Positions 25,362 to 35,199 of a DNA stretch of 64,000 bases are shown here, piece by piece. The stretch comes from Rhizobium sp. CF122 (GTDB lineage: Bacteria; Pseudomonadota; Alphaproteobacteria; Rhizobiales; Rhizobiaceae). Within the stretch, counting starts at the first letter, position 1; each line of letters begins with the position of its first letter. The notes beneath the pieces were generated by a model, which worked only from the letters and a program-made list of their open reading frames with translations, was not told the DNA's origin and did no database searches. The DNA lies in the NCBI RefSeq assembly GCF_000282035.1, contig NZ_AKKA01000079.1, positions 54,830 through 118,829 of the forward strand, given 5' to 3'. The translations under genes were made by a program, and so were the position numbers.

Positions 25362-27026
25362 ATGTGGTCCGGGTTCTCGGCTCTTTACTTGGGAGAGGTT
25401 TGGCGGCGCACGCTGTGCCGCGGAGCACTTCTGCGGCTGCGCCTCTTCCGCCACACGGTTCACGCCCCGGAGCGCCTGATTGTCGCCCCGACCGACCTAC
25501 GTGCGGTCGATCCGCATGTGGCCGAAGAGATTTTGAACGGCCGCTTCCCGCTTGCCGGACGCCTTCTCGAAACGGGCGGCAAGTCGCCTTTCAATTTCAG
25601 CCTTCCGTCCCGATCCTTCGCGTTGCGGCTTCATGGCTTCGGATGGCTTCGCCATATGCGGACCAAGAAGAGTGACCTTCACTCGAGCGTCGCCCGCTCC
25701 ATCGTCAACAACTGGCTGTCGCTGCATGGCGGCCGCATCGAAGGCATCGCCTGGGGGATCGATGTCACCGCGCAGCGGGTGATTTCCTGGCTCTCGCATT
25801 CGCCCGTTGTCCTTCACAATGCCGATCGCGGCTTCTATCGCCGTTTCCTGCGCTCGCTAGCCTTTCAAGTTCGATTTCTACGCCGAATGGCAAAGTACGC
25901 GCCTCCCGGCGAAGTTCGCTTTCGATTGCGGATCGCCCTTGCGATGGCCTCCATTGCAATGCCAACGCGCTCAGGTGCGCTCCGACGCGCTGCCGAAGCA
26001 TTGGATCGGGAGTTTGACAGCCAGATTCTACCTGACGGAGGTCATGTCTCGCGCAATCCGCGGGTCGGATTGGAGCTGCTCCTCGATCTCCTTCCGCTCC
26101 GGCAAACCTACGTCAATCTCGGTCATGACCTGCCGCAGAAACTGATCTCGGGCATCGATCGTATGTATCCGGCCCTGCGCTTCTTCCGGCACCAGGATGG
26201 CGATCTCGCGCTTTTTAATGGCGCGACGTCGACTCTCGCGACGGAATTGATGTCGTTGCTGCGATACGACGAGACCGCGGGCGATCCCTTCAAGGCGATG
26301 CCCCATTCGCGCTATCAGCGGCTGGCTGCGGGTAGAACCGTGGTCATTGCCGATACCGGATTGCCGCCTACTGGCAGCCTGTCCCGCACGGCACATGCCG
26401 GTTGCCTGTCGTTTGAGTTGTCCTCCGGACGTCACCGTTTTATTGTCAATTCCGGATCGCCGAAATTTGCCGGACAGCGTTACGTGCAGATCGCTCGAAC
26501 GACTGCTGCGCATAGCACTGTAACTGTCAACGACACCTCATCCAGCCGTTTTGCGCCGTCAGACTTCATTGCGAACGTGATTACTGATGGCGTCAAAACC
26601 GTAAGCGTCGATCGCGCGCTCGCCGATGACGGGCGCGACGTAATCAAGGCGAGCCATGACGGCTACCTTAACGCATTTGGTGTTCTGCATGAGCGAGAGC
26701 TGACCCTGAACGCCACGGGATTGATCGTTACGGGTTATGATCGACTGGTTGCGCCGGAAGGCAAGGTCGATGAGGCCGTGCGTGCCGTGGCGCGCTTCCA
26801 TGCCCACCCCTCGATCAATCTAAAGCAGCTTGACAAAGAGTCGGTGATGATGACGGCTCCCGATGGAGAAACATGGCTGTTCTCCTCGCCCGGCAACGAA
26901 GTGCTGATTGGCGAGGACGTCTTCTTTGCCGACGCGTCGGGCATTTGCGGTTCCGATCAGATCGAGATCGCCTTCTCCTATCCTGACCGACCGGAAATAC
27001 GCTGGTTTTTATCGCGTAAGAGCTAG
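25362..27026 (+). CDS. Heparinase II/III family protein
   Basis: Related to polysaccharide lyases that cleave uronic-acid polymers. This group is conserved in rhizobia next to purH, and its substrate is unknown to me. The N-terminal two thirds is a helical toroid. The C-terminal beta-sandwich begins around residue 340 with FELSSGRHRFIVNSGSP, which matches the heparinase II/III domain. Length is 554 aa. No signal peptide is evident at the N-terminus, which is odd for a lyase acting on external polymers. A role in envelope or capsule turnover is only a guess. Confidence 0.85.
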   Translation: MWSGFSALYLGEVWRRTLCRGALLRLRLFRHTVHAPERLIVAPTDLRAVDPHVAEEILNGRFPLAGRLLETGGKSPFNFSLPSRSFALRLHGFGWLRHMRTKKSDLHSSVARSIVNNWLSLHGGRIEGIAWGIDVTAQRVISWLSHSPVVLHNADRGFYRRFLRSLAFQVRFLRRMAKYAPPGEVRFRLRIALAMASIAMPTRSGALRRAAEALDREFDSQILPDGGHVSRNPRVGLELLLDLLPLRQTYVNLGHDLPQKLISGIDRMYPALRFFRHQDGDLALFNGATSTLATELMSLLRYDETAGDPFKAMPHSRYQRLAAGRTVVIADTGLPPTGSLSRTAHAGCLSFELSSGRHRFIVNSGSPKFAGQRYVQIARTTAAHSTVTVNDTSSSRFAPSDFIANVITDGVKTVSVDRALADDGRDVIKASHDGYLNAFGVLHERELTLNATGLIVTGYDRLVAPEGKVDEAVRAVARFHAHPSINLKQLDKESVMMTAPDGETWLFSSPGNEVLIGEDVFFADASGICGSDQIEIAFSYPDRPEIRWFLSRKS

Positions 27027-27121
27027 CGACTGTTTCCGCGGCGGCAAAGCTGTGCTAACGCGGCGCCATCATCCGCTTATCCCTCGCCGGATATCTCCTG
27101 AAGACCAAACGGAGAAGCCTC

Positions 27122-28738
27122 ATGGCCGTTGTTTCCAAGAAAATTCCCGCACCCGACAAGGTCGCCGTCAAGACAGCGTTGCTTTCGGTATCCGATAAGA
27201 CCGGTATCGTCGAGCTCGCGCGCGCACTTGCCGATAAGGGCGTTCGCCTCCTGTCGACAGGTGGCACTCACAAGGCAATTGCAGCCGCCGGACTTGCGGT
27301 GACCGATGTTTCCGACGTCACAGGGTTTCCTGAGATCATGGATGGTCGGGTCAAGACCTTGCATCCGAAAGTGCACGGCGGCCTGCTTGCCATTCGCGAT
27401 GACGCGGAACACCAAGCTGCGATGAAGGCGCACGGCATCGAGGGTATCGACCTTGTCGTCATCAATCTTTATCCGTTCGAGGACGTTCGTGCTGCCGGCG
27501 GTGACTATCCGACGACCGTCGAGAATATCGATATCGGCGGTCCCGCGATGATCCGTGCGTCGGCCAAGAACCACGCCTATGTGACGATCCTGACCGATCC
27601 GGTGGACTATGCCGAGCTACTCGAACATCTCGCTTCCGACGCCGGCGGCACTGCCTATGGCTTCCGCCAACGGATGGCAGCCAAGGCGTTTGCTCGCACG
27701 GCTGCTTATGATTCGATGATCTCCAACTGGTTTGCCGAGGCGCTCTCGATAGACACCCCGCGTCATCGCGTCATTGGCGGTGTGCTCAAGGAAGAGATGC
27801 GGTACGGCGAGAACCCGCACCAGAAGGCGGCATTCTATGTCACGGGCGAACGCCGCCCCGGTGTTGCCACGGCGTCACTGCTTCAGGGCAAGCAGCTCTC
27901 CTATAACAACATCAACGACACCGATGCGGCCTACGAGCTCGTCGCCGAGTTCCTGCCGGAAAAGTCAGCAGCCTGCGCGATCATCAAGCACGCAAATCCC
28001 TGCGGCGTGGCAACCGGTTCCAGCTTGCTCGAAGCTTACAAGCGCGCGCTTGCCTGCGACTCCGTTTCCGCCTTTGGCGGCATCATCGCCCTTAACCAGA
28101 CACTCGATGCGGAAACGGCGGAAGAGATCATCAAGCTCTTTACCGAAGTCATCATCGCGCCTGAGGTTACTGAGGAGGCGAAGGCCATCGTTGCGCGCAA
28201 GGCAAACCTACGTCTGCTGACTGCAGGCGGGCTCCCAGATCCGCGGTCTGCCGGTCTGACGGCGAAAACCGTCTCCGGCGGTTTGCTCGTGCAGAGCCGA
28301 GACAACGGCATGGTCGAGGATCTGGAGCTGAAGATAGTTACCAAGCGTGCGCCTACCCAGCAGGAACTCGAGGACATGAAATTTGCCTTCAAGGTCGCCA
28401 AGCATGTCAAGTCGAACGCGGTGGTCTATGCCAAGGACGGGCAGACGGCCGGCATTGGCGCAGGCCAGATGAGCCGCGTGGATTCTGCGCGGATCGCCGG
28501 CCTGAAGGCCGAGGAAGCTGCCAGGTCTCTCGGGCTCACAGAGCCGTTGACGCACGGTTCGGCCGTTGCCTCGGAGGCCTTCCTGCCCTTCGCCGATGGC
28601 TTGCTGTCAATGATCGCAGCCGGTGCGACGGCGGTTATCCAGCCGGGCGGATCGATGCGCGATCAGGAAGTGATCGACGCTGCCAATGAGCACAATGTCG
28701 CAATGGTCTTTACTGGGATGCGGCACTTCCGCCACTAA
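27122..28738 (+). CDS. purH: Bifunctional AICAR transformylase / IMP cyclohydrolase
   Basis: Catalyses the last two steps of IMP synthesis. The N-terminal cyclohydrolase part has LLSVSDKTGI and GGTHKAIAAAG, and the C-terminal transformylase part has KHANPCGVA with the key Lys-His. It ends in the family-typical VFTGMRHFRH. Length is 538 aa. The gap of 95 bp after the heparinase-like gene was checked for a ZTP riboswitch and none was recognised. A stem-loop right after the stop can end transcription. Confidence 0.97.
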   Translation: MAVVSKKIPAPDKVAVKTALLSVSDKTGIVELARALADKGVRLLSTGGTHKAIAAAGLAVTDVSDVTGFPEIMDGRVKTLHPKVHGGLLAIRDDAEHQAAMKAHGIEGIDLVVINLYPFEDVRAAGGDYPTTVENIDIGGPAMIRASAKNHAYVTILTDPVDYAELLEHLASDAGGTAYGFRQRMAAKAFARTAAYDSMISNWFAEALSIDTPRHRVIGGVLKEEMRYGENPHQKAAFYVTGERRPGVATASLLQGKQLSYNNINDTDAAYELVAEFLPEKSAACAIIKHANPCGVATGSSLLEAYKRALACDSVSAFGGIIALNQTLDAETAEEIIKLFTEVIIAPEVTEEAKAIVARKANLRLLTAGGLPDPRSAGLTAKTVSGGLLVQSRDNGMVEDLELKIVTKRAPTQQELEDMKFAFKVAKHVKSNAVVYAKDGQTAGIGAGQMSRVDSARIAGLKAEEAARSLGLTEPLTHGSAVASEAFLPFADGLLSMIAAGATAVIQPGGSMRDQEVIDAANEHNVAMVFTGMRHFRH

Positions 28739-28753
28739 GCGGGTAGGCCGCCG

Positions 28754-30139
28754 TTACGCCCTGTCCGCAGGATAGGGCGTACGGACGAGCAGGATCAGCC
28801 CTGCGGCCAAAAAGAGTACAAGTGTTGCCATTCCAAGCCGCGACGAGCCCGTCATATAGGTCACGGCGGAGAAGAACAGCGTCGCCAGGAAGCTCGTGGC
28901 GCGCCCTGAAAGCGCATAGATGCCGAAATAGCGGCCCGCCTCGTTCAGGCTTACGCTTCGTGCGAGATAGGAGCGTGACGACGCCTGCACCGGGCCGAAG
29001 GCAAGGCCGATCAGTAGGCCGTAGGCGATGTATGCTTTCTCGGCTGCCGTCCCGAAGAGTCCACCGGAATCGGCGGTCGGCAGTTCGAGCAGGCCGAAGA
29101 GCGTGTATCCCGGCCCCGTCGACACAATGCCAACGGTGGCAAGCAACAGCATCGCCAAGCTGATGACAATTGTCGACTTGGATCCGATATGTCGATCGAC
29201 CCGGCCTGCAATGATACAGCCGAAGATTGCGACGACGTTGAGTATGATCCCGTAGATCCCGATTTCGATTGTCGCCCAGCCGAACATTCCTGCGGCAAAG
29301 GCGCCACCAAGAATCAGCAGTCCGTTGACGCCATCCTGATAGATCATGCGGGCGACCAGGAAATGAAGAATGCCTCGGCGGTGCTTGAGCTCGCCAAGCG
29401 TGCTTTTCAGCTCGGCAAGGCCGGTTCGCACCGCGGCACCGAACGGAAGGCCCTTGCTGACATCCGGTGTGAAAAAGAACATCGGAAGAATAAAGATCAG
29501 GTACCAGGCGGCCGAGATCGGCCCGGTGATGCGGGCATCTTCCCCTTGGTGTGGATCAAGACCGAACAAGGGATCAAGACCAAGAATTGTTTTGCCGGAT
29601 TCCAGATTTCCCGCAAGCAGGACGACCACGGCGATCAGGACAATCATCCCGCCAAGATAGCCAAGACCCCAGGCCGTATTGGACAACTTGCCGACCTCGT
29701 CTTTGCTGACGAGCCGCGGCATCATGGAGTCGTTGAAGACGATCGAGAACTCGGCCGCGATCGACGCCAGGATCATGAAGGTTACTGGGTAGACCAGCGA
29801 CGAACCCGGTGACGCAAACCAGAGGCAGAAGAGGCTCGCAATCTTGATGACGGCGAAAAAAGCGATCCAAGGCTTTCGCGCGCCGGACTGGTCTGCAATC
29901 GAACCCAGGACGGGCGACAAGATGGCGATGATCACCGAAGAGATCGTCGCCATGTTGCTCCACATCGCCTGAGCGGAGACCGGATCGGCCGTCAGGCGTG
30001 ACACGAAGTACGGGCCGAAGATAAAGGTCGTCACGACCGTGAAGAATGGCTGGGCTGCCCAGTCGAAGAGCATCCAGCCCCAGATGCCCTTCTCCGATGC
30101 CCTAGCCGGCTGAGTTCCCGTCCAGTCGATGCGATTCAC
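28754..30139 (-). CDS. UMF1/Atg22-type MFS transporter
   Basis: Twelve-helix major facilitator of the vacuole effluxer Atg22-like family; the bacterial substrate is unknown. The sequence opens with GWMLFDWAAQPFFTVV near residue 21, typical of UMF1 proteins, and repeats such as SPVLGSIADQSGARKPWI form the MFS loop motif near residue 80. Length is 461 aa. The start is GTG with AGGAG just upstream. It follows gdhZ by 30 bp on the same strand, with an inverted repeat in the gap that covers the ribosome site. It converges with purH. Confidence 0.87.
   Translation of the reverse strand: MNRIDWTGTQPARASEKGIWGWMLFDWAAQPFFTVVTTFIFGPYFVSRLTADPVSAQAMWSNMATISSVIIAILSPVLGSIADQSGARKPWIAFFAVIKIASLFCLWFASPGSSLVYPVTFMILASIAAEFSIVFNDSMMPRLVSKDEVGKLSNTAWGLGYLGGMIVLIAVVVLLAGNLESGKTILGLDPLFGLDPHQGEDARITGPISAAWYLIFILPMFFFTPDVSKGLPFGAAVRTGLAELKSTLGELKHRRGILHFLVARMIYQDGVNGLLILGGAFAAGMFGWATIEIGIYGIILNVVAIFGCIIAGRVDRHIGSKSTIVISLAMLLLATVGIVSTGPGYTLFGLLELPTADSGGLFGTAAEKAYIAYGLLIGLAFGPVQASSRSYLARSVSLNEAGRYFGIYALSGRATSFLATLFFSAVTYMTGSSRLGMATLVLFLAAGLILLVRTPYPADRA
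28755..28781. terminator. Stem-loop overlapping the UMF1 3' end, after purH
   Basis: TACGCCCTGTCC pairs with GGATAGGGCGTA, 12 bp with one G-U pair, around the triloop GCA. It starts 16 bp after the purH stop and encodes the last codons of the convergent transporter gene. It probably ends purH transcription. There is no clear U-run. Confidence 0.5.
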
Positions 30140-30141
30140 AA

Positions 30142-30163
30142 TCCGCTCCTGATTCCGAGCGGA
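30142..30163 (-). promoter_or_regulatory. Inverted repeat between gdhZ and the UMF1 gene
   Basis: TCCGCTC / GAGCGGA, a 7-bp perfect stem with an 8-nt loop, fills most of the 30-bp gap. On the transcript the 3' arm carries part of the AGGAG ribosome site of the downstream GTG start, so the hairpin could limit its translation. Confidence 0.4.
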
Positions 30164-30169
30164 ACTGTC

Positions 30170-33100
30170 TCACCTCGCCCCGTCGCGCGCAAGGTCGGTC
30201 AACAGACCCGCTGCCACGGTGATCCGGGCAAGATTCGGATCGCCGCTGTCACTCAACCCGGATAGTTCCTCTGCAATCCGGTTGATTCTGATGCGATCGC
30301 CGGCATGCCAAGCCTGGACCGGAAGCTTGTCCTTTCCATGGTTTGCGAGCGCCGAGATGACGATATCGCGTCTCGCACTGGCGATCTGGTCGATGCTGCG
30401 TGCCAGCGCCAGATTCTCGTAGTGGTCGGCCGAGATGATGCGCGATCCGGCGGCGAGCAACCGCCCGATCCGGAATGTCTGTGAGACGGCAAAATAGCTT
30501 TCCGCTGCGCGAGCCAGTGGTTCGCCCGTGCGTTCGGCGATCTGCATGATCTCGGGCACGAGCGCAAAGCCGAGGAGCCCCGAGATCTCGGCGGCCAGCT
30601 TATCGGGCACGCCGGCCTCGCGATATTCTTGGCGGCGTGCCTCGAGCTCGGGTACTGTCTGGCTGGCGAAAATCGGCTTGAGCTTCTTCAGGGCTGCTTG
30701 AAGTCCCTCGATGGTGGCAGCCATATCGCCCTTGACCATCTGTGTCTTCAGAAGAAGGCGCGTCAACACCGTGAAGGTGTGGCTGATTTCCTCGTAGATG
30801 CGGTTCTGGATCTGGCCGCCGATCTTTCCGTCCAGCGCATCCGTCTCCGTCCAGAGCCGTCCGAGATCGAAGCCATCACGGGCAATGATTGCCGCCCGAA
30901 CAACCTCCGGTGCGGATGCCGCTGTGGCATCCATCATGCTGACAGCGAAGCCAGGGCCGCCGCGGTTAATGACCTCGTTGGCAAGCACGGTCGCAATGAT
31001 CTCGCGTTTCAGACGATGGGCGTCGATGTCCGATGCGTTCGTCTTGCGCATCTTTGCGGGGAAGTAGTTCGAAAGCGTTGCGGTGAAATAGGGATCATCA
31101 GGCAAATCGCTGGCGGCCAGGGCATCAAACAACACGATCTTGGCATAGGAAAGCAGAACGCCAATCTCGGGTCGGGTCAGCGGCTTGCCCGCCGCATAGC
31201 GCTCGGCAAGGACCGTATCGTCAGGCAGCGTCTCAACCTTCCGGTTCAACTGCTTGGCGCCTTCGAGCACCGTCATGAGCCGGGCAAGTTCGAGGCCGTT
31301 TGCCGTGCCCTTGCGCTCCGTCAGCGAAATCGCCAGAGACTGCAAATAGTTGTTCCTGAGCACCAGCTTTGCGACCTCATCCGTCATTGATGACAGGAGC
31401 TGGTCGCGCTTTGCCCGCGTGAGGCGATTATCGTGCATGGCGGCGGCAAGCGCGATCTTGATGTTGACTTCGACGTCCGACGTATTGACGCCAGCCGAAT
31501 TGTCGATCGCGTCGGAATTGCAGCGCCCGCCCCTCAGGCCGTAGGCAATACGGCCCTTCTGCGTCACACCGAGATTTGCGCCCTCGCCGATCACCCTGGC
31601 GCGCACGTCTTCCGCCGCAACGCGAATGGGATCGTTGGCACGGTCGCCAACCTCGGCGTCTGTTTCGGACGGCGCCTTGACATAGGTGCCGATACCGCCA
31701 AACCAGAGCAGATCGACCGGGCTTTTCAAAATGGCCGTCATGATCTCGAACGGCGTTGCCACGGCTTTGTCGATGCCGATCGCAGCCATTGCTTCCGGCG
31801 TCAGCGTGACCGACTTCGCCGATCGCGAAATGATCATCGCGCCCTTCGAAAGGACACCCTTGTCGAAATCTTGCCAGCTCGACCGCGCTAGATTGAAAAG
31901 CCGCTGCCGTTCCGCGAGCGTCTTTGCCATATCCGGATCCGGATCGATGAGAATGTCGCGATGGTCGAAAGCGGCGACCAGCCGGATTTTTGGTGACAGC
32001 AACATGCCGTTGCCGAACACATCGCCGGACATATCGCCGACACCGGCAACGGTGAAGGGCGTGGTCTGGATGTCGATATCCATTTCACGGAAGTGGCGCT
32101 TCACCGTTTCCCAGGCACCGCGGGCGGTGATGCCCATTTTCTTGTGGTCGTAACCGGCCGAGCCACCCGAAGCGAAGGCATCGTCCAGCCAGAAGCCCGC
32201 TTCCTGCGCGAGCGCGTTGGCGGTGTCCGAGAAGGTGGCGGTTCCCTTGTCGGCGGCCACGACGAAATAAGGGTCGTCGCCGTCAAGCCTGACTGTGTCC
32301 TTTGGCGGCACGATATCGGCGCCATTGATGTTATCGGTGATCGACAGCAGAGTGCGGATATAGGTCTTGTAGGCTTCGCGACCAGCGTTGAAGATTTCGT
32401 CGCGGCTGCCGCCGACCGGCAGCTTCTTCGGATAGAAGCCACCTTTAGCGCCGACTGGCACGATGACGGCGTTCTTGACCTGTTGTGCTTTCACAAGCCC
32501 CAGCACTTCGGTGCGATAGTCTTCAGCGCGGTCAGACCAACGCAGGCCGCCACGCGCCACCTTGCCGAAGCGCAGGTGTACGCCTTCGACTTCGACGCCA
32601 TAGACGAACATCTCGCGGAATGGTCGGGGTTCGGGCAATCCGTCGACCAGATGCGGATCGAGCTTGAAGGCCAGCATCGCTTTCGGCAAGCCATCCTGAT
32701 CGCGCTGGAAGTAGTTGGTCCGCAGTGTCGCGTCCACGACGTTGACGTAGCGGCGCAGGATTCGATCGTCGTCGAGACTCGGCACATCGGAGAGAGCCGC
32801 CTCGATCCTTTGGTGATGCTCGGCCGCCTTCTTGATCCGCGTCTTCTCGGAAATTTTCGGATCGAGCGCGTCGTAAAACAGCCGAAAGATCATCGCTGCG
32901 ATTACCGGATACTTGTCCAGCGTGGTAGCGATGTAGTCCAGCGAATACGGAATGCCGGCCTGGCGCAGATAGCGGGCATAGGCACGAAGGACGCTGGTTT
33001 CGCGCGCAGTCAATCCCGCCGAGACGATCAGGCGGTTGAAGTTGTCATTGTCGATGACGCCGCTGAACGCTGCGAGGAACGCTTCCTCCAACATCTCTCC

Positions 33101-34945
33101 ATGACGATGGAGATCGATTTGGATACCTCCCCGAGGCTCAAGTTCCATATCATGCAGCACCACCAGCGTTTCCGGGCCGCCGTGGAGGGTTACATCGATA
33201 TCGAATGTTCCCTCGCTTATGACGTTAAAGCCGAGGTTCTCAAGCAAGGGTACGCGGCGGGACAGGGCGAGTTGGCCGCCGGAATGGAAAATCTTCAGGC
33301 AAAGCAGCTCAACGCCGTCTTTCTCCCGCGTGTAGAACGCTATGCGGATCGGCTCTCCGGCTGCGCAAGCGGTGATGTCCTCAAGATCATAGAAGGTTTC
33401 TTCGGGCGGGAAGAGATCCTGGAACGCGTGGCTTACGAGCAAGCGAGGAGCCTTGGGTCCAGCCAGGGCTTCGAACCGGTCATCCCAACGCGCCGTGATG
33501 GCTCGAATTGCCTCCTCGAGTTTTGCTTGCGGCACGCGTGGAGTTTTGCCGCCGGAACGACCGATGATGAAATGAACGCGCGCAACGCCGCCTTCCGGGA
33601 AAGCCGGATAATAGGCGGACACGCGGCCATCATAGACGGTCTTCAGATAGGTTCCGATCTTTTCACGCACGATCGAGTCATATTCCTCGCGTGGCACATA
33701 AACGATCACCGAAACGAAGCGATCAAAGTGATCGATGCGCGGCAGCGCGCGGACACGCGGCCGGTCGGCGAGATCGTTGATCTGTTCTGCAAAGCTCGCC
33801 AGAAGGGTCGTGTCGATCTGGAAGAGGTCGTCACGTGGATAGGATTCCAGCGTATTGTCCAGCATACGGCCCGAGTGACTCATCGGGTCGAAGCCGAAAT
33901 ATTCCTTCACCCGCTCGATCTTGGAACGGAGCAGCGGAATCTCGCTGGCGAGGGATGTATAGGCGGTTGAGGTGAAGAGGCCGACGATGCGCAATTCGCC
34001 GGTTACGTTTCCTTTGGCGTCAAAGCGCTTGACGCCGACATAGTCCATATAGGCGCGTCGATGGACGATCGACTTCACGTTCGCTTTGGTGACGATCAGG
34101 AAATCCGGGCCATCGAGGAATGCGAGGATTTCCGGCGTCGTCGTGACAGCGTCCTTACCGGTGCGCAGAACGAGCACGTCGGGGTTTGAAAGGATGCCGA
34201 GGCCAGCGCCCTTGTCACGCTCCACCTTTGCGCTCGCGCCTTTGCCCGAGTAGACGTACTCACGCATCCCGAGAAAGGTAAAGTTGGCATCGCGCAGCCA
34301 CGTCAGGAAGGCGAGCGCTTCATCGCGTTCCGCTTTCCTGCGGCTGGCATTGTAGGCAGAAAGTTCGTCGATCACCGTTCCGAGCTTATCGAGCATCGGT
34401 CTCCAGTCGGAAACCGTCACGCGCACCTGCTCGACCACGGTCTTCACACGCTTGATCAGATCGGCTGCCTGAGCCGTCGTCAGGGGCGCAAGGTGCAGCT
34501 GGATATGGCTGACGCGTTTGGCCGGTTCGCTTTGGAGGTCGGCCGAGTAAAGTTCAGGCGCTTTGCCGTCCTCCATCACGAGGATCGGATGCACGGCCAT
34601 GTAGAGGTCGCGATAACTGCTGGTGACCTCGCCCATCACCGATTCATACAAGAACGGCACATTGTGGTCGGTGACCGAAAGAACGGATACGGCAACGCCG
34701 TCGGGCTCCACGTCGGCGATGGTATCGATGGTGATGCGCGCTGAATTGCCTGCCCAGGCTGCTAATTCTTTTGCAGAATGCACGGCAGAAAGTGCCAACA
34801 TCTCCGGCGTGTAGCGTTCCAGGTCGTCGCCGCTGGCGCGCCCGAACAAGAATTCGGGATCGAGGTAGGTCTCCCCGGTTGCGGCCGCGATTTTGGTCGC
34901 GCTCTCGAGCTGTTTTTCTCGCTTCGGATTGTTTCGACCAGCCAT
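30170..34945 (-). CDS. gdhZ: Large NAD-specific glutamate dehydrogenase (GdhZ/180-kDa class)
   Basis: Converts glutamate to 2-oxoglutarate with NAD+, chiefly catabolic. Length is 1591 aa, as expected for the large alphaproteobacterial class with long regulatory N- and C-terminal extensions. The N-terminal part contains ACT-like regions. The catalytic core around residues 800-1100 has RWSDRAEDYRTEVLGLVKAQ and VGAKGGFYPKK, followed by the NAD domain with GVGDMSGDVFGNGM. In Caulobacter GdhZ also influences cell division; whether it does here is inference. The UMF1 transporter gene follows closely. Confidence 0.94.
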   Translation of the reverse strand: MAGRNNPKREKQLESATKIAAATGETYLDPEFLFGRASGDDLERYTPEMLALSAVHSAKELAAWAGNSARITIDTIADVEPDGVAVSVLSVTDHNVPFLYESVMGEVTSSYRDLYMAVHPILVMEDGKAPELYSADLQSEPAKRVSHIQLHLAPLTTAQAADLIKRVKTVVEQVRVTVSDWRPMLDKLGTVIDELSAYNASRRKAERDEALAFLTWLRDANFTFLGMREYVYSGKGASAKVERDKGAGLGILSNPDVLVLRTGKDAVTTTPEILAFLDGPDFLIVTKANVKSIVHRRAYMDYVGVKRFDAKGNVTGELRIVGLFTSTAYTSLASEIPLLRSKIERVKEYFGFDPMSHSGRMLDNTLESYPRDDLFQIDTTLLASFAEQINDLADRPRVRALPRIDHFDRFVSVIVYVPREEYDSIVREKIGTYLKTVYDGRVSAYYPAFPEGGVARVHFIIGRSGGKTPRVPQAKLEEAIRAITARWDDRFEALAGPKAPRLLVSHAFQDLFPPEETFYDLEDITACAAGEPIRIAFYTREKDGVELLCLKIFHSGGQLALSRRVPLLENLGFNVISEGTFDIDVTLHGGPETLVVLHDMELEPRGGIQIDLHRHGEMLEEAFLAAFSGVIDNDNFNRLIVSAGLTARETSVLRAYARYLRQAGIPYSLDYIATTLDKYPVIAAMIFRLFYDALDPKISEKTRIKKAAEHHQRIEAALSDVPSLDDDRILRRYVNVVDATLRTNYFQRDQDGLPKAMLAFKLDPHLVDGLPEPRPFREMFVYGVEVEGVHLRFGKVARGGLRWSDRAEDYRTEVLGLVKAQQVKNAVIVPVGAKGGFYPKKLPVGGSRDEIFNAGREAYKTYIRTLLSITDNINGADIVPPKDTVRLDGDDPYFVVAADKGTATFSDTANALAQEAGFWLDDAFASGGSAGYDHKKMGITARGAWETVKRHFREMDIDIQTTPFTVAGVGDMSGDVFGNGMLLSPKIRLVAAFDHRDILIDPDPDMAKTLAERQRLFNLARSSWQDFDKGVLSKGAMIISRSAKSVTLTPEAMAAIGIDKAVATPFEIMTAILKSPVDLLWFGGIGTYVKAPSETDAEVGDRANDPIRVAAEDVRARVIGEGANLGVTQKGRIAYGLRGGRCNSDAIDNSAGVNTSDVEVNIKIALAAAMHDNRLTRAKRDQLLSSMTDEVAKLVLRNNYLQSLAISLTERKGTANGLELARLMTVLEGAKQLNRKVETLPDDTVLAERYAAGKPLTRPEIGVLLSYAKIVLFDALAASDLPDDPYFTATLSNYFPAKMRKTNASDIDAHRLKREIIATVLANEVINRGGPGFAVSMMDATAASAPEVVRAAIIARDGFDLGRLWTETDALDGKIGGQIQNRIYEEISHTFTVLTRLLLKTQMVKGDMAATIEGLQAALKKLKPIFASQTVPELEARRQEYREAGVPDKLAAEISGLLGFALVPEIMQIAERTGEPLARAAESYFAVSQTFRIGRLLAAGSRIISADHYENLALARSIDQIASARRDIVISALANHGKDKLPVQAWHAGDRIRINRIAEELSGLSDSGDPNLARITVAAGLLTDLARDGAR

Positions 34946-35199
34946 CGCAGATACTCCCTCATCTCCTCGATTTGGCGCAAGTTAGCAGAAGATTTGACGA
35001 AAGAATCTCTAAAAGAGTGCATTGCGAGGCAGCTTTCATGCGTTTTTGGCGGTCGGAACGCAAATTTTCGAAAGATTTTGCTTCGTTGTATGAATGCCCG
35101 AATTTCTTGCGGCGGAAGTTTCCATGTCTGCGTGAAGAGCTGTTGACAGTGGAGCTGCAAAAAGGAGATCAACGGTCATCGAAGGCCGAGTAGAGCATC

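Noticed and set aside
27027..27121. ZTP riboswitch upstream of purH
   Set aside because: The conserved core sequences of that class could not be found in the 95-bp gap.
32093..33970. Long open frame (625 codons) antisense to gdhZ
   Set aside because: It mirrors the gdhZ codons in a GC-rich genome, has no recognisable motif, and the opposite frame is an unmistakable enzyme.
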